Shown piece by piece: positions 1 through 8,896 of a stretch of DNA of 64,000 nt. The notes below the pieces were generated by a model. It ran no database searches. It saw nothing but the letters and a program-made list of their open reading frames with translations, and was not told the origin of the DNA. The translations under genes were made by a program, and so were the position numbers. Position 1 is the first letter of the stretch. Each line of letters begins with the position of its first letter. The DNA is from 66-474 sp035281745 (GTDB lineage Bacteria; Pseudomonadota; Gammaproteobacteria; Xanthomonadales; Rhodanobacteraceae): contig DATEDI010000020.1 in the NCBI GenBank assembly GCA_035281745.1, positions 76,573-140,572 on the forward strand, written 5' to 3'.

Positions 1-793
1 GCCACAGCGCGAACAGCTCGCGGCCCTTGTGGAACAGCGGCGTTTCCGGGGAATTGAGGTATTTGGCGGGCGAACTTTTGTGAGAAGTCGCGGCAGGGAC
101 GCCCAGCTCTTGATCTTCGCGCGCAGGAAGCGCGCTGGAAATAACCCTTCCGCCGAATGCAATCACACGGCCGCGTCGATCGAGGATCGGGAACATCAGC
201 CGTTCGCGGAAGCGGTCGTACTGCTTGCCTTTCTCGCCGGTCGAGAGCATCCCGGCCTGCTCCAGCATTTTCACGCGGGTATCGCTGGTGCCGAGTGCGC
301 GCTTCACCGCATCCCAGCCGCCCGGCGCCCAGCCGATCCGGAAGCGTTCGATGACGCCCTTGTCCAGTCCGCGCTTCTTGCAATACGCCTTGGCCGCTGC
401 GCTGTCGGGCAGCGCACGCTGATAGAACCCCGCCGCCGCATCGAGCAGCGCGTACAGATCGGTGTGATCCTCGCGCGGGCGCGCCGGGCCGCTTTCGTGC
501 GGCACCGTCAGGCCCACTGATTGCGCCAGTTCCTCGACGGCGTCGGGAAATTCGAGCCGGTCGTACTCCATCAGGAACTTCACTGCGCTGCCGTGCGCGC
601 CGCAACCGAAGCAGTGGTAGAACTGCTTGGCCGGGCTGACATAGAACGAAGGCGTGCGTTCGTCGTGGAAGGGACAGCACGCCGTCCATTCACGGCCTGC
701 GCGTTTCAGCGACACGCGCGGCTGCACCACGTCGACGATGTCGACGCGGGCCAGCAATTCGTCGATGAAGCGTTCGGGAATCAGGCCGGGCAT
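1..793 (-). CDS. dnaG: DNA primase DnaG, N-terminal part (cut by window edge)
   Basis: DnaG synthesises the RNA primers for chromosome replication. About 264 N-terminal residues are visible, read leftwards off the window. The protein begins MPGLIPERFIDELLARVDIV and carries the CHC2 zinc-binding domain: CPFH, then CFGC after the FYVSPAKQFYHC stretch (about residues 40-65). The TOPRIM domain begins near the cut edge (FGGRVI and following). The ATG at 793 is the family's usual start, immediately before the conserved IPE motif. In many relatives dnaG follows rpsU, but here the next gene upstream on the same strand is a DUF1328 gene. Identification is secure; only the C-terminal part is missing, because of the window edge. 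Confidence 0.96.
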   Translation of the reverse strand, partial: MPGLIPERFIDELLARVDIVDVVQPRVSLKRAGREWTACCPFHDERTPSFYVSPAKQFYHCFGCGAHGSAVKFLMEYDRLEFPDAVEELAQSVGLTVPHESGPARPREDHTDLYALLDAAAGFYQRALPDSAAAKAYCKKRGLDKGVIERFRIGWAPGGWDAVKRALGTSDTRVKMLEQAGMLSTGEKGKQYDRFRERLMFPILDRRGRVIAFGGRVISSALPAREDQELGVPAATSHKSSPAKYLNSPETPLFHKGRELFALW

Positions 794-833
794 GGCCGCC
801 TAGTGTGCCACGCCCGGCCGCGTTTCAGACCGG

Positions 834-1004
834 CTACAGCGCGTGGAAAATCCCGACCAGCGCGAGCACCGCCAGGATGAACAGGATCAGGAAGATCACG
901 AAAAAGACCTTCGCGATCGTCGCGGCAATGCCCTGGACGCGGGTGAAGCCGAGCGCGCCCGCTATCAACGCAATGATGGCGAAAATGATGGCCCACTTGA
1001 GCAC
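834..1004 (-). CDS. DUF1328 (YtjA-like) small membrane protein
   Basis: A 56-residue, very hydrophobic protein with two predicted membrane helices (about residues 3-20 and 30-54) flanking a short polar loop containing TRVQGIAATIAK. Sequence and length match the DUF1328/YtjA family of inner-membrane peptides, whose function is not established. It starts with GTG at 1004, preceded by a strong Shine-Dalgarno (GGAGGG about 6 bases upstream), which decides this start over longer readings. It lies just upstream of dnaG on the same strand, 40 bases away, so the two may be co-transcribed. Confidence 0.85.
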   Translation of the reverse strand: MLKWAIIFAIIALIAGALGFTRVQGIAATIAKVFFVIFLILFILAVLALVGIFHAL

Positions 1005-1089
1005 GACGCCCTCCTTCGTGCAGCATCAAAAGGGGAGTGGCCAGCCTAAATTCGCGGCCGTGACGAGCGCGTAGACGGTGGAAGGTTCT

Positions 1090-2013
1090 TCAGGCGGTAC
1101 GCGTGGCGGGCTGCGCCGAAGGTTCAATACGCATATGCGCGGGCGGCGACCGATCCATGAAGCCCAGCGCGTGGCACCAGCCCATCACGTGCACGCCCTT
1201 GGCGCGTTGTTCGTCGCGAATGGAATCCCGCAATGCCACCATCCTGGTCCAGTGCATCTTGGGCCGGTAGTGGTGTTCGGCGTGGAAACCGTTGTACAAC
1301 CATATCCAGTTGTAAAACTTGTTGTACGTCGACACGCCCCACGCGATCGGCTGGTCGGGATCGCCCTTCAGGTGTTCGTAGTAGCCATTCAACGACGACA
1401 GCGAATGGCCGAGGTAGTAGAACGGCACCAGGCACAGGAACGCGCGCCAATCGTAGATCAGGCAGGCGAGGTAGACGACAACGACGGTTGCGATCTCGAT
1501 CCGGATCCAGCGCGCGAGGTGCGGCCACTTCTTCTTGACCCGCGTGTAGCACTCGCCGATGTCGTCGCGGAAATACGAATAGAACGTGTAGGTCCAGACG
1601 CTTTCCGGCTTGCCGTCCTTGCCGTGGCGATAGATCGACAACGGGTCGATCGTGGTGCCGTTCTCGCCGACCCGATCCATGTTGCCGACGTGGTGGCGCA
1701 GGTGCACGTGCTTGTAGAACTCCTGGCTGAAACCGTCGGTCAGCGAGAACAGGAAACTGAAAACACGATTGAGCCACGCCCAATTGAAGAACGGGTTGTG
1801 GATGAAGTTGTGGCTGGTCGAATTGATCGACCACGAGATGCTGATGGAATAGATCAGCGCGCAAGGAATCCACAGCCACCAGGGCGTCCGGTGGAAGCCG
1901 AAGAACAACCACGCCAGGAACGCGGCGTGGCCCAGCACCATCAGCACGGGGATCGCGTCCCACGCGGTCCAGGCGAAGAAAAGGCGGCGGGGTTTGGCCG
2001 TGGCAGCATTCAT
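1090..2013 (-). CDS. Membrane fatty acid desaturase family protein
   Basis: A 307-residue integral membrane di-iron enzyme of the fatty acid desaturase/hydroxylase superfamily. Three histidine clusters that would bind the diiron centre are visible: HNFIH, HVHLRHH and HAEHH. They are separated by hydrophobic segments, including the N-terminal pair around WDAIPVLMVLGHAAF and ALIYSISISW. The ATG at 2013 gives a normal length and a basic N-terminus (MNAATAKPRRLFF); the longer reading from 2199 runs into the divergent promoter region. The substrate cannot be told from sequence: lipid desaturase, hydroxylase and carotenoid-type enzymes share these motifs. It is transcribed away from the exporter operon at 2198. 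Confidence 0.85.
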   Translation of the reverse strand: MNAATAKPRRLFFAWTAWDAIPVLMVLGHAAFLAWLFFGFHRTPWWLWIPCALIYSISISWSINSTSHNFIHNPFFNWAWLNRVFSFLFSLTDGFSQEFYKHVHLRHHVGNMDRVGENGTTIDPLSIYRHGKDGKPESVWTYTFYSYFRDDIGECYTRVKKKWPHLARWIRIEIATVVVVYLACLIYDWRAFLCLVPFYYLGHSLSSLNGYYEHLKGDPDQPIAWGVSTYNKFYNWIWLYNGFHAEHHYRPKMHWTRMVALRDSIRDEQRAKGVHVMGWCHALGFMDRSPPAHMRIEPSAQPATRTA

Positions 2014-2197
2014 GCAGATCGAGAGCGACGCGAGGTCGCGGCGAGCCCGGGCCGTCATTTTACGCCGCTGCGCGAGCCCGGGTACAAAGCATCCGGAAAG
2101 GTGGCACGGGTATTTTGCGGCCGCAGGCTTTCCCGTGGCTTTCGACGTTCCGCGGGTTCGTTTCAAAACTCGTTCAGCCGTTACACTGCGGCGGTCC

Positions 2198-3793
2198 ATG
2201 CAGGTTCCCCTTTCCCGTCAGCGAAACCCGGTGCGCACGTTGATCGCGATGGCGCTTGGCGTAGCGCTCGGCGGCTGCGTCAGCGTGCAACTACCGAAGC
2301 TGCCAAGCGGTGATCTTCCCGCGCAATGGCACAACGCGTCGTCGCAGCTCGGGCTTACGCCGGATCTCACGGGCTGGTGGAAGCAATTCGGCGATCCCGA
2401 ACTCGATGCGCTGGTCGAAAGCGCGCTCCACGACAACCTCGGCGTGCAGCAGGCCGCCTTGAAATTGCGCGCGGCGCGCGCGCTGGAAGACGCCGCCTCG
2501 ACCGCCTACAGGCCGCGGCTTGCGTTCAACACCCTCGAACAACCCAACGCGGAAAATACCGCCAGCTATTTCCAGGCGGGGTTCGACGCGTCCTGGGAAC
2601 TCGGTTTGTTCGGGCGCAGCGGTGCCAATGCGCACCTCGCTGCCGCGAACACCGGCGAAGCGGCAGCGGCCTTGCAGTCGGCGCGGGTTTCGCTGGTTGC
2701 GGAAGTCGTGCGCGAGTACCTGCAATTGCGCGCGTCGCAGCGCAGCGAAGCGCTGCTGGGCGACGCCGCGCAGACAGCGCGGAAGAAACTCGAATTGCTG
2801 CGCGTGCAGGAGCGCCTGCAACTCGCCTCGCGGATGGACGTGGAGCAGGGCGCGGCCGCGGCCGCCAAGGCCGCGTCGAGCGTGGCCGATCCGCGCGCGG
2901 CCGTCGTGCAGCATGCGCAGGCGCTTGCGCTGCTGCTGGGGAAAAGCGAACCCGCTCCGGCATGGCTGTCGCCGAACCCGCTGCCGAAGCTCGCGGGCGT
3001 GCGTGTCGATGCCGTGCCGGCCGACCTGCTGCGCACCCGTCCGGAAATCCGCTACGCCGAAACCCAGGTGTTGAAGGCGGCAGGCGAACTCGGCATCGCC
3101 AAGGCCGACATGTATCCGCGTTTCGCGTTGGGCAGTTCGCTGACCTTCGCGGCGCTGGTCAAGGGCAATACGCGTCTCGGCGATGTCAACAATTCCTTCG
3201 CGATCGGGCCGATCATCAACATTCCATTGTTCGACTGGGGCGAGCGCCGCGCGGTGCGCGATGCGCGCGAGGACCAGCTGCAGGCGGCCGTGCTGGCGTA
3301 CCGCCAAGCCGTGCTGCAAGGCGCGGCGGAGGTCGAAACCGATCTCGCGACCCTGCACGCCGCAGGGCAGAAATTGCAAAGCGCGGACGACGCGGCCAGC
3401 GCGTCGCAACGCGGCTTGTCGTTGAGCGAAAAGTTGCAAGGCCTGGGCCAGGCCGACAGCCTGCAACTGGCGGATGCAAAACTTGCGCTTACCGAATCCG
3501 AACTCGACCGCGAGCAGGCGCGCCTCGCGCATGGGCTTGCGTATGTGGCGCTGTACAAGGCATTGGGTGGCGCGCCGTTGCCGGAGGACGGAAACGGCGG
3601 CGAGAACCGCGCAAAAACGCCCGCGAAGCGAGATGCTGGTGCTTTTCCTTCCCCCACCGGGAGAAGGGGGCGCGCAGCGCCGGATGAGGGTACGCCTTCG
3701 CGCAGCCCTGAAATCCCGCGCGGCACCGAACCCTCACCCCCGGCCCCTCTCCCGACGGGAGAGGGGAAAAAACGCGCAATTCCCATGTCATGA
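2198..3793 (+). CDS. Outer-membrane efflux lipoprotein, TolC/NodT family
   Basis: Outer-membrane channel of a tripartite exporter, 531 residues. The N-terminus is a lipoprotein signal (VALGGC lipobox, Cys about residue 26), followed by the two outer-membrane-efflux repeats typical of NodT-type proteins. The motifs LRTRPEIRYAE, LGSSLTF and FDWGERRA are visible. It is the first gene of a four-gene cluster; its TGA overlaps the ATG of the permease gene (ATGA). Unusually, the family domain ends near residue 480 (ALGGAPLPEDG) and about 50 extra residues are encoded mostly by a dispersed palindromic repeat. The ATG at 2198 was chosen because it directly precedes the signal peptide; an upstream in-frame extension to 1994 lacks one. 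Confidence 0.9.
   Translation: MQVPLSRQRNPVRTLIAMALGVALGGCVSVQLPKLPSGDLPAQWHNASSQLGLTPDLTGWWKQFGDPELDALVESALHDNLGVQQAALKLRAARALEDAASTAYRPRLAFNTLEQPNAENTASYFQAGFDASWELGLFGRSGANAHLAAANTGEAAAALQSARVSLVAEVVREYLQLRASQRSEALLGDAAQTARKKLELLRVQERLQLASRMDVEQGAAAAAKAASSVADPRAAVVQHAQALALLLGKSEPAPAWLSPNPLPKLAGVRVDAVPADLLRTRPEIRYAETQVLKAAGELGIAKADMYPRFALGSSLTFAALVKGNTRLGDVNNSFAIGPIINIPLFDWGERRAVRDAREDQLQAAVLAYRQAVLQGAAEVETDLATLHAAGQKLQSADDAASASQRGLSLSEKLQGLGQADSLQLADAKLALTESELDREQARLAHGLAYVALYKALGGAPLPEDGNGGENRAKTPAKRDAGAFPSPTGRRGRAAPDEGTPSRSPEIPRGTEPSPPAPLPTGEGKKRAIPMS
3647..3767 (+). repeat. Compound palindromic dispersed repeat (copy 1), inside a coding region
   Basis: About 120 bases made of a left hairpin (CTTCCCCC...GGGGG-like arms around 3647-3670), an inner GGATGAGGGTACG ... 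CCCTCACCC inverted pair, and a right hairpin (CCCCTCTCCC-GAC-GGGAGAGGGG, about 3745-3767). The same arrangement occurs between etfB and etfA at 52044-52164, which shows it is a mobile or dispersed repeat and not ordinary coding sequence. Here it is translated in frame as the C-terminal tail of the TolC-like protein. Confidence 0.85.
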
Positions 3794-4914
3794 TCCCGCT
3801 CGCCCGCAAGACGCTGATCCATGAATGGCGGCGCTTCCTGCCGGCCATGCTGGCGGTGGCGTTTTCGGGCCTGCTGCTGTTGATGCAGGCCGCGCTGGTG
3901 TTCGGCATTTTTGGTTCCACTGCGGTCTACATCACCGCGTCCGATGCCGACTTGTGGGTCGGCTATCCCGGCACCCAGAGCATCGAACTCGGCCGTCCGA
4001 TCGCGCCCACTGCGCGCACCGCGCTGTTGATGGATCAGGCCGTCGCGCGGGTGGAACCGTTCGCGTGGGTAGATGGCGACTGGCGCGGCCCGGCCGGTAC
4101 CGGTGGCGTCTCGGTGTTCGTGTCGGGCATCAGCACCGATCCGGACGGGATGATTTTTTCCGACGTGCTGACGGCCGCGCAGCGCGCGTCACTGAAGGAA
4201 CCGTTCGCGGTGATCGTCGATCGCGCTGATCTTCCGAAACTCGGCGTGCCGATCGGTGGACAGGCTTTGATCAACGGTGACCTGGTGCGCATCGTCGGCG
4301 TCGCCAGCGGCATCCGCGCGCTGGGCGGCGTGAACGTGGTGGCCTCGCTGGATACCGCGCGCGCGCTGGACAATGACACCGGCGGCACCGAAGTCGCGTA
4401 CTACGTCGCGAAGCTGAAGCCGGGTGCGGACGCCGACGCGGTCGCGTCGCGCATCGACGCGTCGGCGCACGGTTACGCGGCGTGGACGGCGCCGAATTTT
4501 GCGCGGCGCGCGGTGTTCTACTGGATGTTCCAGACCGGCGCGGGGCTTGGGGTGATTTTCCTGGCGGTGGTGGTCTTCATCGTCGGCGCGATCATCACCA
4601 GCCAGACCTTGATGGGCGCGATCGCGGGCTCGGTGCGCGAATACGCGACCTTGCATGCGCTGGGCGTCGGGCTCGGGTCGCTGCGCCGCGTCGTACTGGA
4701 GCAGGCCGCATGGATCGGCGTATGCGGCTTGATCGCAGGCGTCCTGTTGAGCCTCGGGTTGATCGGCCTCGCAAAACTCCAGGACGTGCCGGTGGAATTG
4801 AACCTGCCGGCGTGGATCGCCTGCGCGGCACTGGTGATGGGCATCGCGCTGGTGTCGGGCGCGGCCGCGGTGCGCGCCTTGCGGAGCGCCGATCCGGCGT
4901 TGCTGCTCCGATGA
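3790..4914 (+). CDS. ABC exporter permease, DevC/FtsX-like
   Basis: Inner-membrane permease of a DevBCA/MacB-type exporter, 374 residues. There is one membrane helix near the N-terminus (LPAMLAVAFSGLLLLMQAAL), a large periplasmic domain (about residues 45-240), and three C-terminal helices typical of the FtsX fold (GVIFLAVVVFIVGAIITS; WIGVCGLIAGVLLSLGL; WIACAALVMGIALVSG). It overlaps the preceding TolC-like gene and the following ATPase gene by four bases each (ATGA), implying translational coupling. The ends R-x-x-DPALLLR are common in this permease family. The exported substrate is unknown; characterised relatives export glycolipids or macrolides. Confidence 0.9.
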   Translation: MIPLARKTLIHEWRRFLPAMLAVAFSGLLLLMQAALVFGIFGSTAVYITASDADLWVGYPGTQSIELGRPIAPTARTALLMDQAVARVEPFAWVDGDWRGPAGTGGVSVFVSGISTDPDGMIFSDVLTAAQRASLKEPFAVIVDRADLPKLGVPIGGQALINGDLVRIVGVASGIRALGGVNVVASLDTARALDNDTGGTEVAYYVAKLKPGADADAVASRIDASAHGYAAWTAPNFARRAVFYWMFQTGAGLGVIFLAVVVFIVGAIITSQTLMGAIAGSVREYATLHALGVGLGSLRRVVLEQAAWIGVCGLIAGVLLSLGLIGLAKLQDVPVELNLPAWIACAALVMGIALVSGAAAVRALRSADPALLLR

Positions 4915-5633
4915 GCGCGCTCGACGCCCGCGATCTGCACATGGGTTACACCAGCGGCAAGGTGCGCACGGAAGTCTTGCGCGGCCTTTCGCTATCCGTC
5001 GAGGCCGGCCGCCTGACCCTGATCGCGGGACCTTCGGGGTGCGGCAAGAGCACGCTGCTGTCGATCCTGTCGGGCTTGCAGCGGCCGGATGCCGGCAGCG
5101 TGATCGCCTTGGGCGAAGATCTGTTTCATGGCAACCGCCATGCACGCGATCGCTTCCGTCTTCAGCACACCGGCTTCGTGTTCCAGGGCTTCAACCTGTT
5201 TCCCGCGCTCAGCGCACTGGAACAGGTAATGCTGCCGCTGGGCTACATGGGCGTGGACGATCGCGCGGCGGAAGCGCGCGGGCGCGCGGCGCTGGATGAA
5301 GTCGGATTGTCCGATCGCATGCACCTGCTGCCGGCCGAACTTTCCGGTGGCGAAAAACAACGCGTCGCGATCGCGCGCGCCCTGGTCAAGCAGCCTCAGC
5401 TCCTGTTCGCGGACGAACCCACCAGCGCGCTGGATGCCGCCAATGGCCAGATCGTGATCGACACCCTGCGCCGCATCGCGCACGAACACGACACCACCGT
5501 GCTGTGCGTCAGCCACGATCCGCGCCTCGTCACCCACGCCGATCGCGTGCTGGAAATGGAAGACGGGGTGATATTCAATGACCGGCGCGCACCGCATGGT
5601 GACTCCGCGCTTCGAGAGGAGAGCACATCGTGA
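4911..5633 (+). CDS. ABC exporter ATP-binding protein, DevA/LolD/MacB-type
   Basis: A 240-residue ATPase that would drive the exporter. It shows Walker A GPSGCGKST, the Q-loop region FVFQGFNLFPAL, the signature LSGGEKQRVAIARAL, Walker B LLFADEPTSALD and the switch histidine in CVSHDPRL, so all catalytic motifs are intact. The FNLFP and GG(E)KQR motifs place it in the LolD/MacB/DevA subgroup. The ATG overlaps the permease stop, and its own stop overlaps the GTG of the adaptor gene, so four consecutive genes are coupled. Confidence 0.93.
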   Translation: MSALDARDLHMGYTSGKVRTEVLRGLSLSVEAGRLTLIAGPSGCGKSTLLSILSGLQRPDAGSVIALGEDLFHGNRHARDRFRLQHTGFVFQGFNLFPALSALEQVMLPLGYMGVDDRAAEARGRAALDEVGLSDRMHLLPAELSGGEKQRVAIARALVKQPQLLFADEPTSALDAANGQIVIDTLRRIAHEHDTTVLCVSHDPRLVTHADRVLEMEDGVIFNDRRAPHGDSALREESTS

Positions 5634-6553
5634 AACCCCTTCGCTGCGCCAGCATCGTGCCTGTCGTCCTGGCGCTCGCCTTGGGCGCGTGCTCGTCGGG
5701 TGGCGAGCAGGACGCCCCCGCCCGAACGCCCGCGCAATCCTCGCCATGGCTGGCGGTGGCGCGCGGCAAGGTTGCCGTCGAGGGCGGCATGGTGCTGGTC
5801 GCCGCGCGCACCGATGGCGTGGTCGAATCGGTTGCGGCGAAACAGGGCGATTCGCTCAAGCAAGGCCAGGTGCTGGCGACACTCGACGCACGGGGTGCGA
5901 ATATCGCGGTGGCGAGCGCCGAGGCGTGCATCGCACAAGCCAACGCGCAACTGGCCGGATTGCAGGTGTCGCTGAAGCAGGCCGAGCAACGCGCACCGCG
6001 CCTTGCCGCGGCCGCCAAGGCTGGTGCGGCCACCGGCGAAGCCGCCGAGCAGGCCCGCGATGCGGTGGCCTCGCTGAAAGCCCGGCAGGCGGCCGCCCAG
6101 GCGGAACTCGATGCCGCGCGGCAGAAAGCCGCCGCGGCAAAACTCGATCTCGATGCCACCACGCTGCGCGCGCCGGTGGCGGGTACGGTGGTGATGCGGC
6201 GCGTCGCGATCGGCCAGTCGGTGTCGGCGTCGTCCGGACAGCCGCTGTTCGAACTGCTGCCCGATCGCCCCCACATCGTGCAGGCGCAACTCGACGTCGA
6301 CGCGGCCGGCGCCATCCGTGCCGGCATGCACGCGGAAGTGGTCCGCGACTCGGGCAACGGACCGGCCTACGAGGCGACCGTGCAGTGGGTAGGGCAGGTG
6401 CTGCAGCCGGCCGGCTTGACCCAGGATCCGCTGGAACGCGCGCTCGCCAACGATGTCGATTGCACGCTGGAACTGGCGCCGGTGAAAAATGGGCAGGTGC
6501 CGCTCCGGATCGGCCAGCGCGTGCTGGTCCGTTTCCCCAAGCAGCGCCCCTAA
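5630..6553 (+). CDS. Periplasmic adaptor (HlyD/DevB-like) lipoprotein
   Basis: Membrane-fusion protein linking the ABC pump to the TolC-like channel, 307 residues. A lipoprotein signal ends at the lipobox LALGAC. It is followed by a biotinyl-lipoyl half (DGVVESVAAKQGDSLKQGQVLATLD), a long helical hairpin rich in Ala/Gln (about residues 90-170), the second lipoyl half (LRAPVAGTVVMRRVAIGQSV) and a beta-barrel domain. It starts at GTG 5630, overlapping the ATPase stop (GTGA). It is last in the operon; a gap of about 220 bases follows. Confidence 0.9.
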   Translation: MKPLRCASIVPVVLALALGACSSGGEQDAPARTPAQSSPWLAVARGKVAVEGGMVLVAARTDGVVESVAAKQGDSLKQGQVLATLDARGANIAVASAEACIAQANAQLAGLQVSLKQAEQRAPRLAAAAKAGAATGEAAEQARDAVASLKARQAAAQAELDAARQKAAAAKLDLDATTLRAPVAGTVVMRRVAIGQSVSASSGQPLFELLPDRPHIVQAQLDVDAAGAIRAGMHAEVVRDSGNGPAYEATVQWVGQVLQPAGLTQDPLERALANDVDCTLELAPVKNGQVPLRIGQRVLVRFPKQRP

Positions 6554-6774
6554 CGGATTGCATAGGACTTGACACTCGGTGCGGAGCCGCTGTTGTGGAA
6601 AGTCAGGCCATGGAAGGCCGTTCTGGTGTTTGGGATTGGATGAGGCCGCACGCGGCCGGAAGTTTGGCGGCGCAGCGATCGCGGATGATCGCATCCAGAT
6701 GGAAAGCATCCGGAAAGCATCGCAAGATTAGAATTGCCATCACTTTGCGGCGGTCCGCCTTCCGAGAAACATCC

Positions 6775-7473
6775 GTGACCCAGTGGAACATCCTGTGTGA
6801 TTTCGACGGCACCATCGCGGTCGAAGACGTCACGGACTCGCTGCTCGATCGTTTCGCGCAGCCCGAATGGCAGTTGCTGGAACGCGACTGGCGTGCCGGC
6901 AAGATCGGCTCGGCCGAATGCATGGCGGGACAGGTTGCGCTGCTGGATGCTTCGCGCGAAGAGATCGACGAGCACCTTGCGACGATGCGCATCGACGCGG
7001 CGTTCCCGCAGTTCGTGGAAGCGGCGCTGGCCGCGGGCGCGACGCTGCGGATCGTGAGTGACGGACTCGATCATGCGATCCGCGCAATCCTGTCGCGCTA
7101 TCAACTCGACGCCCTGCCTGTCCTTGCCAACCGGCTGGTGCAAACCGCGCCGCGGCGGTGGAAGCTGGAAACGCCATTCTCGGACCCGCATTGCCGGGTC
7201 GGCAGCGGTCATTGCAAATGCGCCAGCGCGGTGCGCGAGCACAATCGTCACCATCGCGTGTTGCTGATCGGTGATGGCGCGTCGGACTTTTGCGCGGCGG
7301 GCGAAGCCGATTACGTGTTCGCGAAACATCGCCTGATCGAACACTGTCGCCACGCCGCGATTCCGCACGCGTCCATCGTCGGCTTCGCCGATGCGATCGG
7401 ACTGCTGCCGTCGCTGTTGACGGGCAAACTGCATACGCCGCGCCGCGTGCTGACCCCCGCCCCCCCCCTCTGA
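6775..7473 (+). CDS. HAD-family phosphatase, MtnX-like (HAD-IB)
   Basis: A 232-residue haloacid-dehalogenase phosphatase. The nucleophile motif is DFDGTI (Asp9 and Asp11), motif II is RIVSDGLD, and motif III/IV is LIGDGASDFCAA, so the catalytic set is complete. It resembles MtnX, the methionine-salvage phosphatase acting on 2-hydroxy-3-keto-5-methylthiopentenyl-1-phosphate, and phosphoserine phosphatases, but no other methionine-salvage gene is near. The GTG at 6775 was chosen because family members begin a few residues before the DFDGT motif; the long in-frame upstream extension is non-coding in character. It probably shares a transcript with the aminotransferase gene 19 bases downstream. 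Confidence 0.8.
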   Translation: MTQWNILCDFDGTIAVEDVTDSLLDRFAQPEWQLLERDWRAGKIGSAECMAGQVALLDASREEIDEHLATMRIDAAFPQFVEAALAAGATLRIVSDGLDHAIRAILSRYQLDALPVLANRLVQTAPRRWKLETPFSDPHCRVGSGHCKCASAVREHNRHHRVLLIGDGASDFCAAGEADYVFAKHRLIEHCRHAAIPHASIVGFADAIGLLPSLLTGKLHTPRRVLTPAPPL

Positions 7474-7492
7474 GAAACGTGCAGGACGAACC

Positions 7493-8875
7493 ATGAATTC
7501 CGCGATGGCCGCCACGGCTCCCCCTGTCGACGCCGCTTCGCTGGCGCCCGATCTCGACACCTCACGCAGCGCGAAGTTGTTCGATACCGCCTGCGGCCCC
7601 ATTCCCGGCGGCGTCAACAGCACCGCGCGCGCGACCTGGGCGGGGTGGACGCCATATCCGTTGTTCGTCGAAAGCGGCGAAGGTTCGCACCTGCGCGACG
7701 TCGATGGCAACCAATACATCGACTACCTGTTGGGCTTGGGACCGATGCTGCTCGGACACCGGCCGCCGCGCGTCACGCAGGCGGTGGTGGATTTCATCGA
7801 GCAGCGCGGCACCGTGTTCGCGCTGCCGACCGCAGACGAGGCACGGCTGGCGCAGAAGATCATCGCCGCCGTGCCGTGCGTGGAACAGGTGCGGCTGTGC
7901 AACACCGGCACCGAGGCGGTGCTGTACGCCACGCGGCTCGCGCGCGCGTTCACCGGTCGGCCGAAGCTGATCCGCTTCGAGGGCATGTATCACGGCTTTT
8001 CCGATCAGGTCTACTGGAGCAAGCATCCGGACATCGCCAAGGCCGGTCCCGATGCGCATCCGGTGCCGGTGCCGCAAGGCCCGGGCCTGCCGCGCGGCGT
8101 AGAAGAGAACCTGATCATCCTGCCGTGGAACGATGCCGATGCACTGGCCGACGCGATCAAGCGCGAAGGCGATTCGGTCGCGGCGGTGATCACCGAGCCG
8201 GTGATGTGCAACACCGGCTGCATCCTGCCGAAACCGGGCTACCTCGAAGCCATGCGCGATCTCACCGCGCGTCACGGCATCGTGCTGTTGTTCGACGAAG
8301 TCATCACCGGCTTCCGGCTGGGGCTGGGCGGCGCGCAGGCGCGCTTCGGCGTGACCCCGGACTTGTCGGTATTCGCGAAGGGCCTGGGCGGCGGCTTTCC
8401 CGTCGCGGCCTGCGGCGGCCGCGCAGACATCATGGCGCTGGTCGCCGACGGTACGGTCTCGATGGCGGGTACGTACAACGCCAACGGCATCGCGATCGCC
8501 GCCGCCAACGCGGCGCTGGATGAACTGGCGACGCCCGGCTTGTTCGCGAAACTCGATGCGCTTTCCGACGAACTGCGGCTGGGGCTGGATGCGGTGCTGC
8601 GGGATGCCGGGTTGCCGGCGTCCGTCGTCGGCGTCGGCCCGCTGATGCAGGTCTGGTTTGCGCGCGCGCCGATCCACAACTACCGCGACGCCGAACGCCA
8701 TGCCGACCAGAAGCTGTTCGATCGCTGGTGGCGCGGCATGCTGGCGCGCGGCGTGTTGTTCCATCCCGGCGCCTACGAAAACCTGTTCGTGTCGACCGCG
8801 CACACCTGCGATGACATCGCGGAAACGCTCGCTGCTGCGAAAGAAGTCGCTGCCGATCTCGCGCACGAGGTTTGA
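7493..8875 (+). CDS. Class III aminotransferase, glutamate-1-semialdehyde aminomutase-like
   Basis: A 460-residue PLP enzyme of the class III fold. Visible are the N-terminal PGGVNS motif shared with HemL, GSHLRDVDGNQYIDYLLGLG, the cofactor region CNTGTEAVLYATRLAR, the Asp motif LLFDEVITGFRLG and the Schiff-base lysine in VFAKGLGGGFP. These point to the GSAM-like subfamily, but HemL proper usually has GKIIGGGLP around the lysine, so this may be a paralogue with another substrate and not the haem enzyme. It follows the HAD phosphatase gene closely, suggesting a shared pathway. Confidence 0.82.
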   Translation: MNSAMAATAPPVDAASLAPDLDTSRSAKLFDTACGPIPGGVNSTARATWAGWTPYPLFVESGEGSHLRDVDGNQYIDYLLGLGPMLLGHRPPRVTQAVVDFIEQRGTVFALPTADEARLAQKIIAAVPCVEQVRLCNTGTEAVLYATRLARAFTGRPKLIRFEGMYHGFSDQVYWSKHPDIAKAGPDAHPVPVPQGPGLPRGVEENLIILPWNDADALADAIKREGDSVAAVITEPVMCNTGCILPKPGYLEAMRDLTARHGIVLLFDEVITGFRLGLGGAQARFGVTPDLSVFAKGLGGGFPVAACGGRADIMALVADGTVSMAGTYNANGIAIAAANAALDELATPGLFAKLDALSDELRLGLDAVLRDAGLPASVVGVGPLMQVWFARAPIHNYRDAERHADQKLFDRWWRGMLARGVLFHPGAYENLFVSTAHTCDDIAETLAAAKEVAADLAHEV

Positions 8876-8896
8876 GTGCTTGGCTTGCGTGATGTT

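Noticed and set aside
6569..6600. TTGACA at about 6569 considered as the -35 box of a promoter for the phosphatase gene
   Set aside because: No acceptable -10 sequence at 16-18 base spacing follows it.
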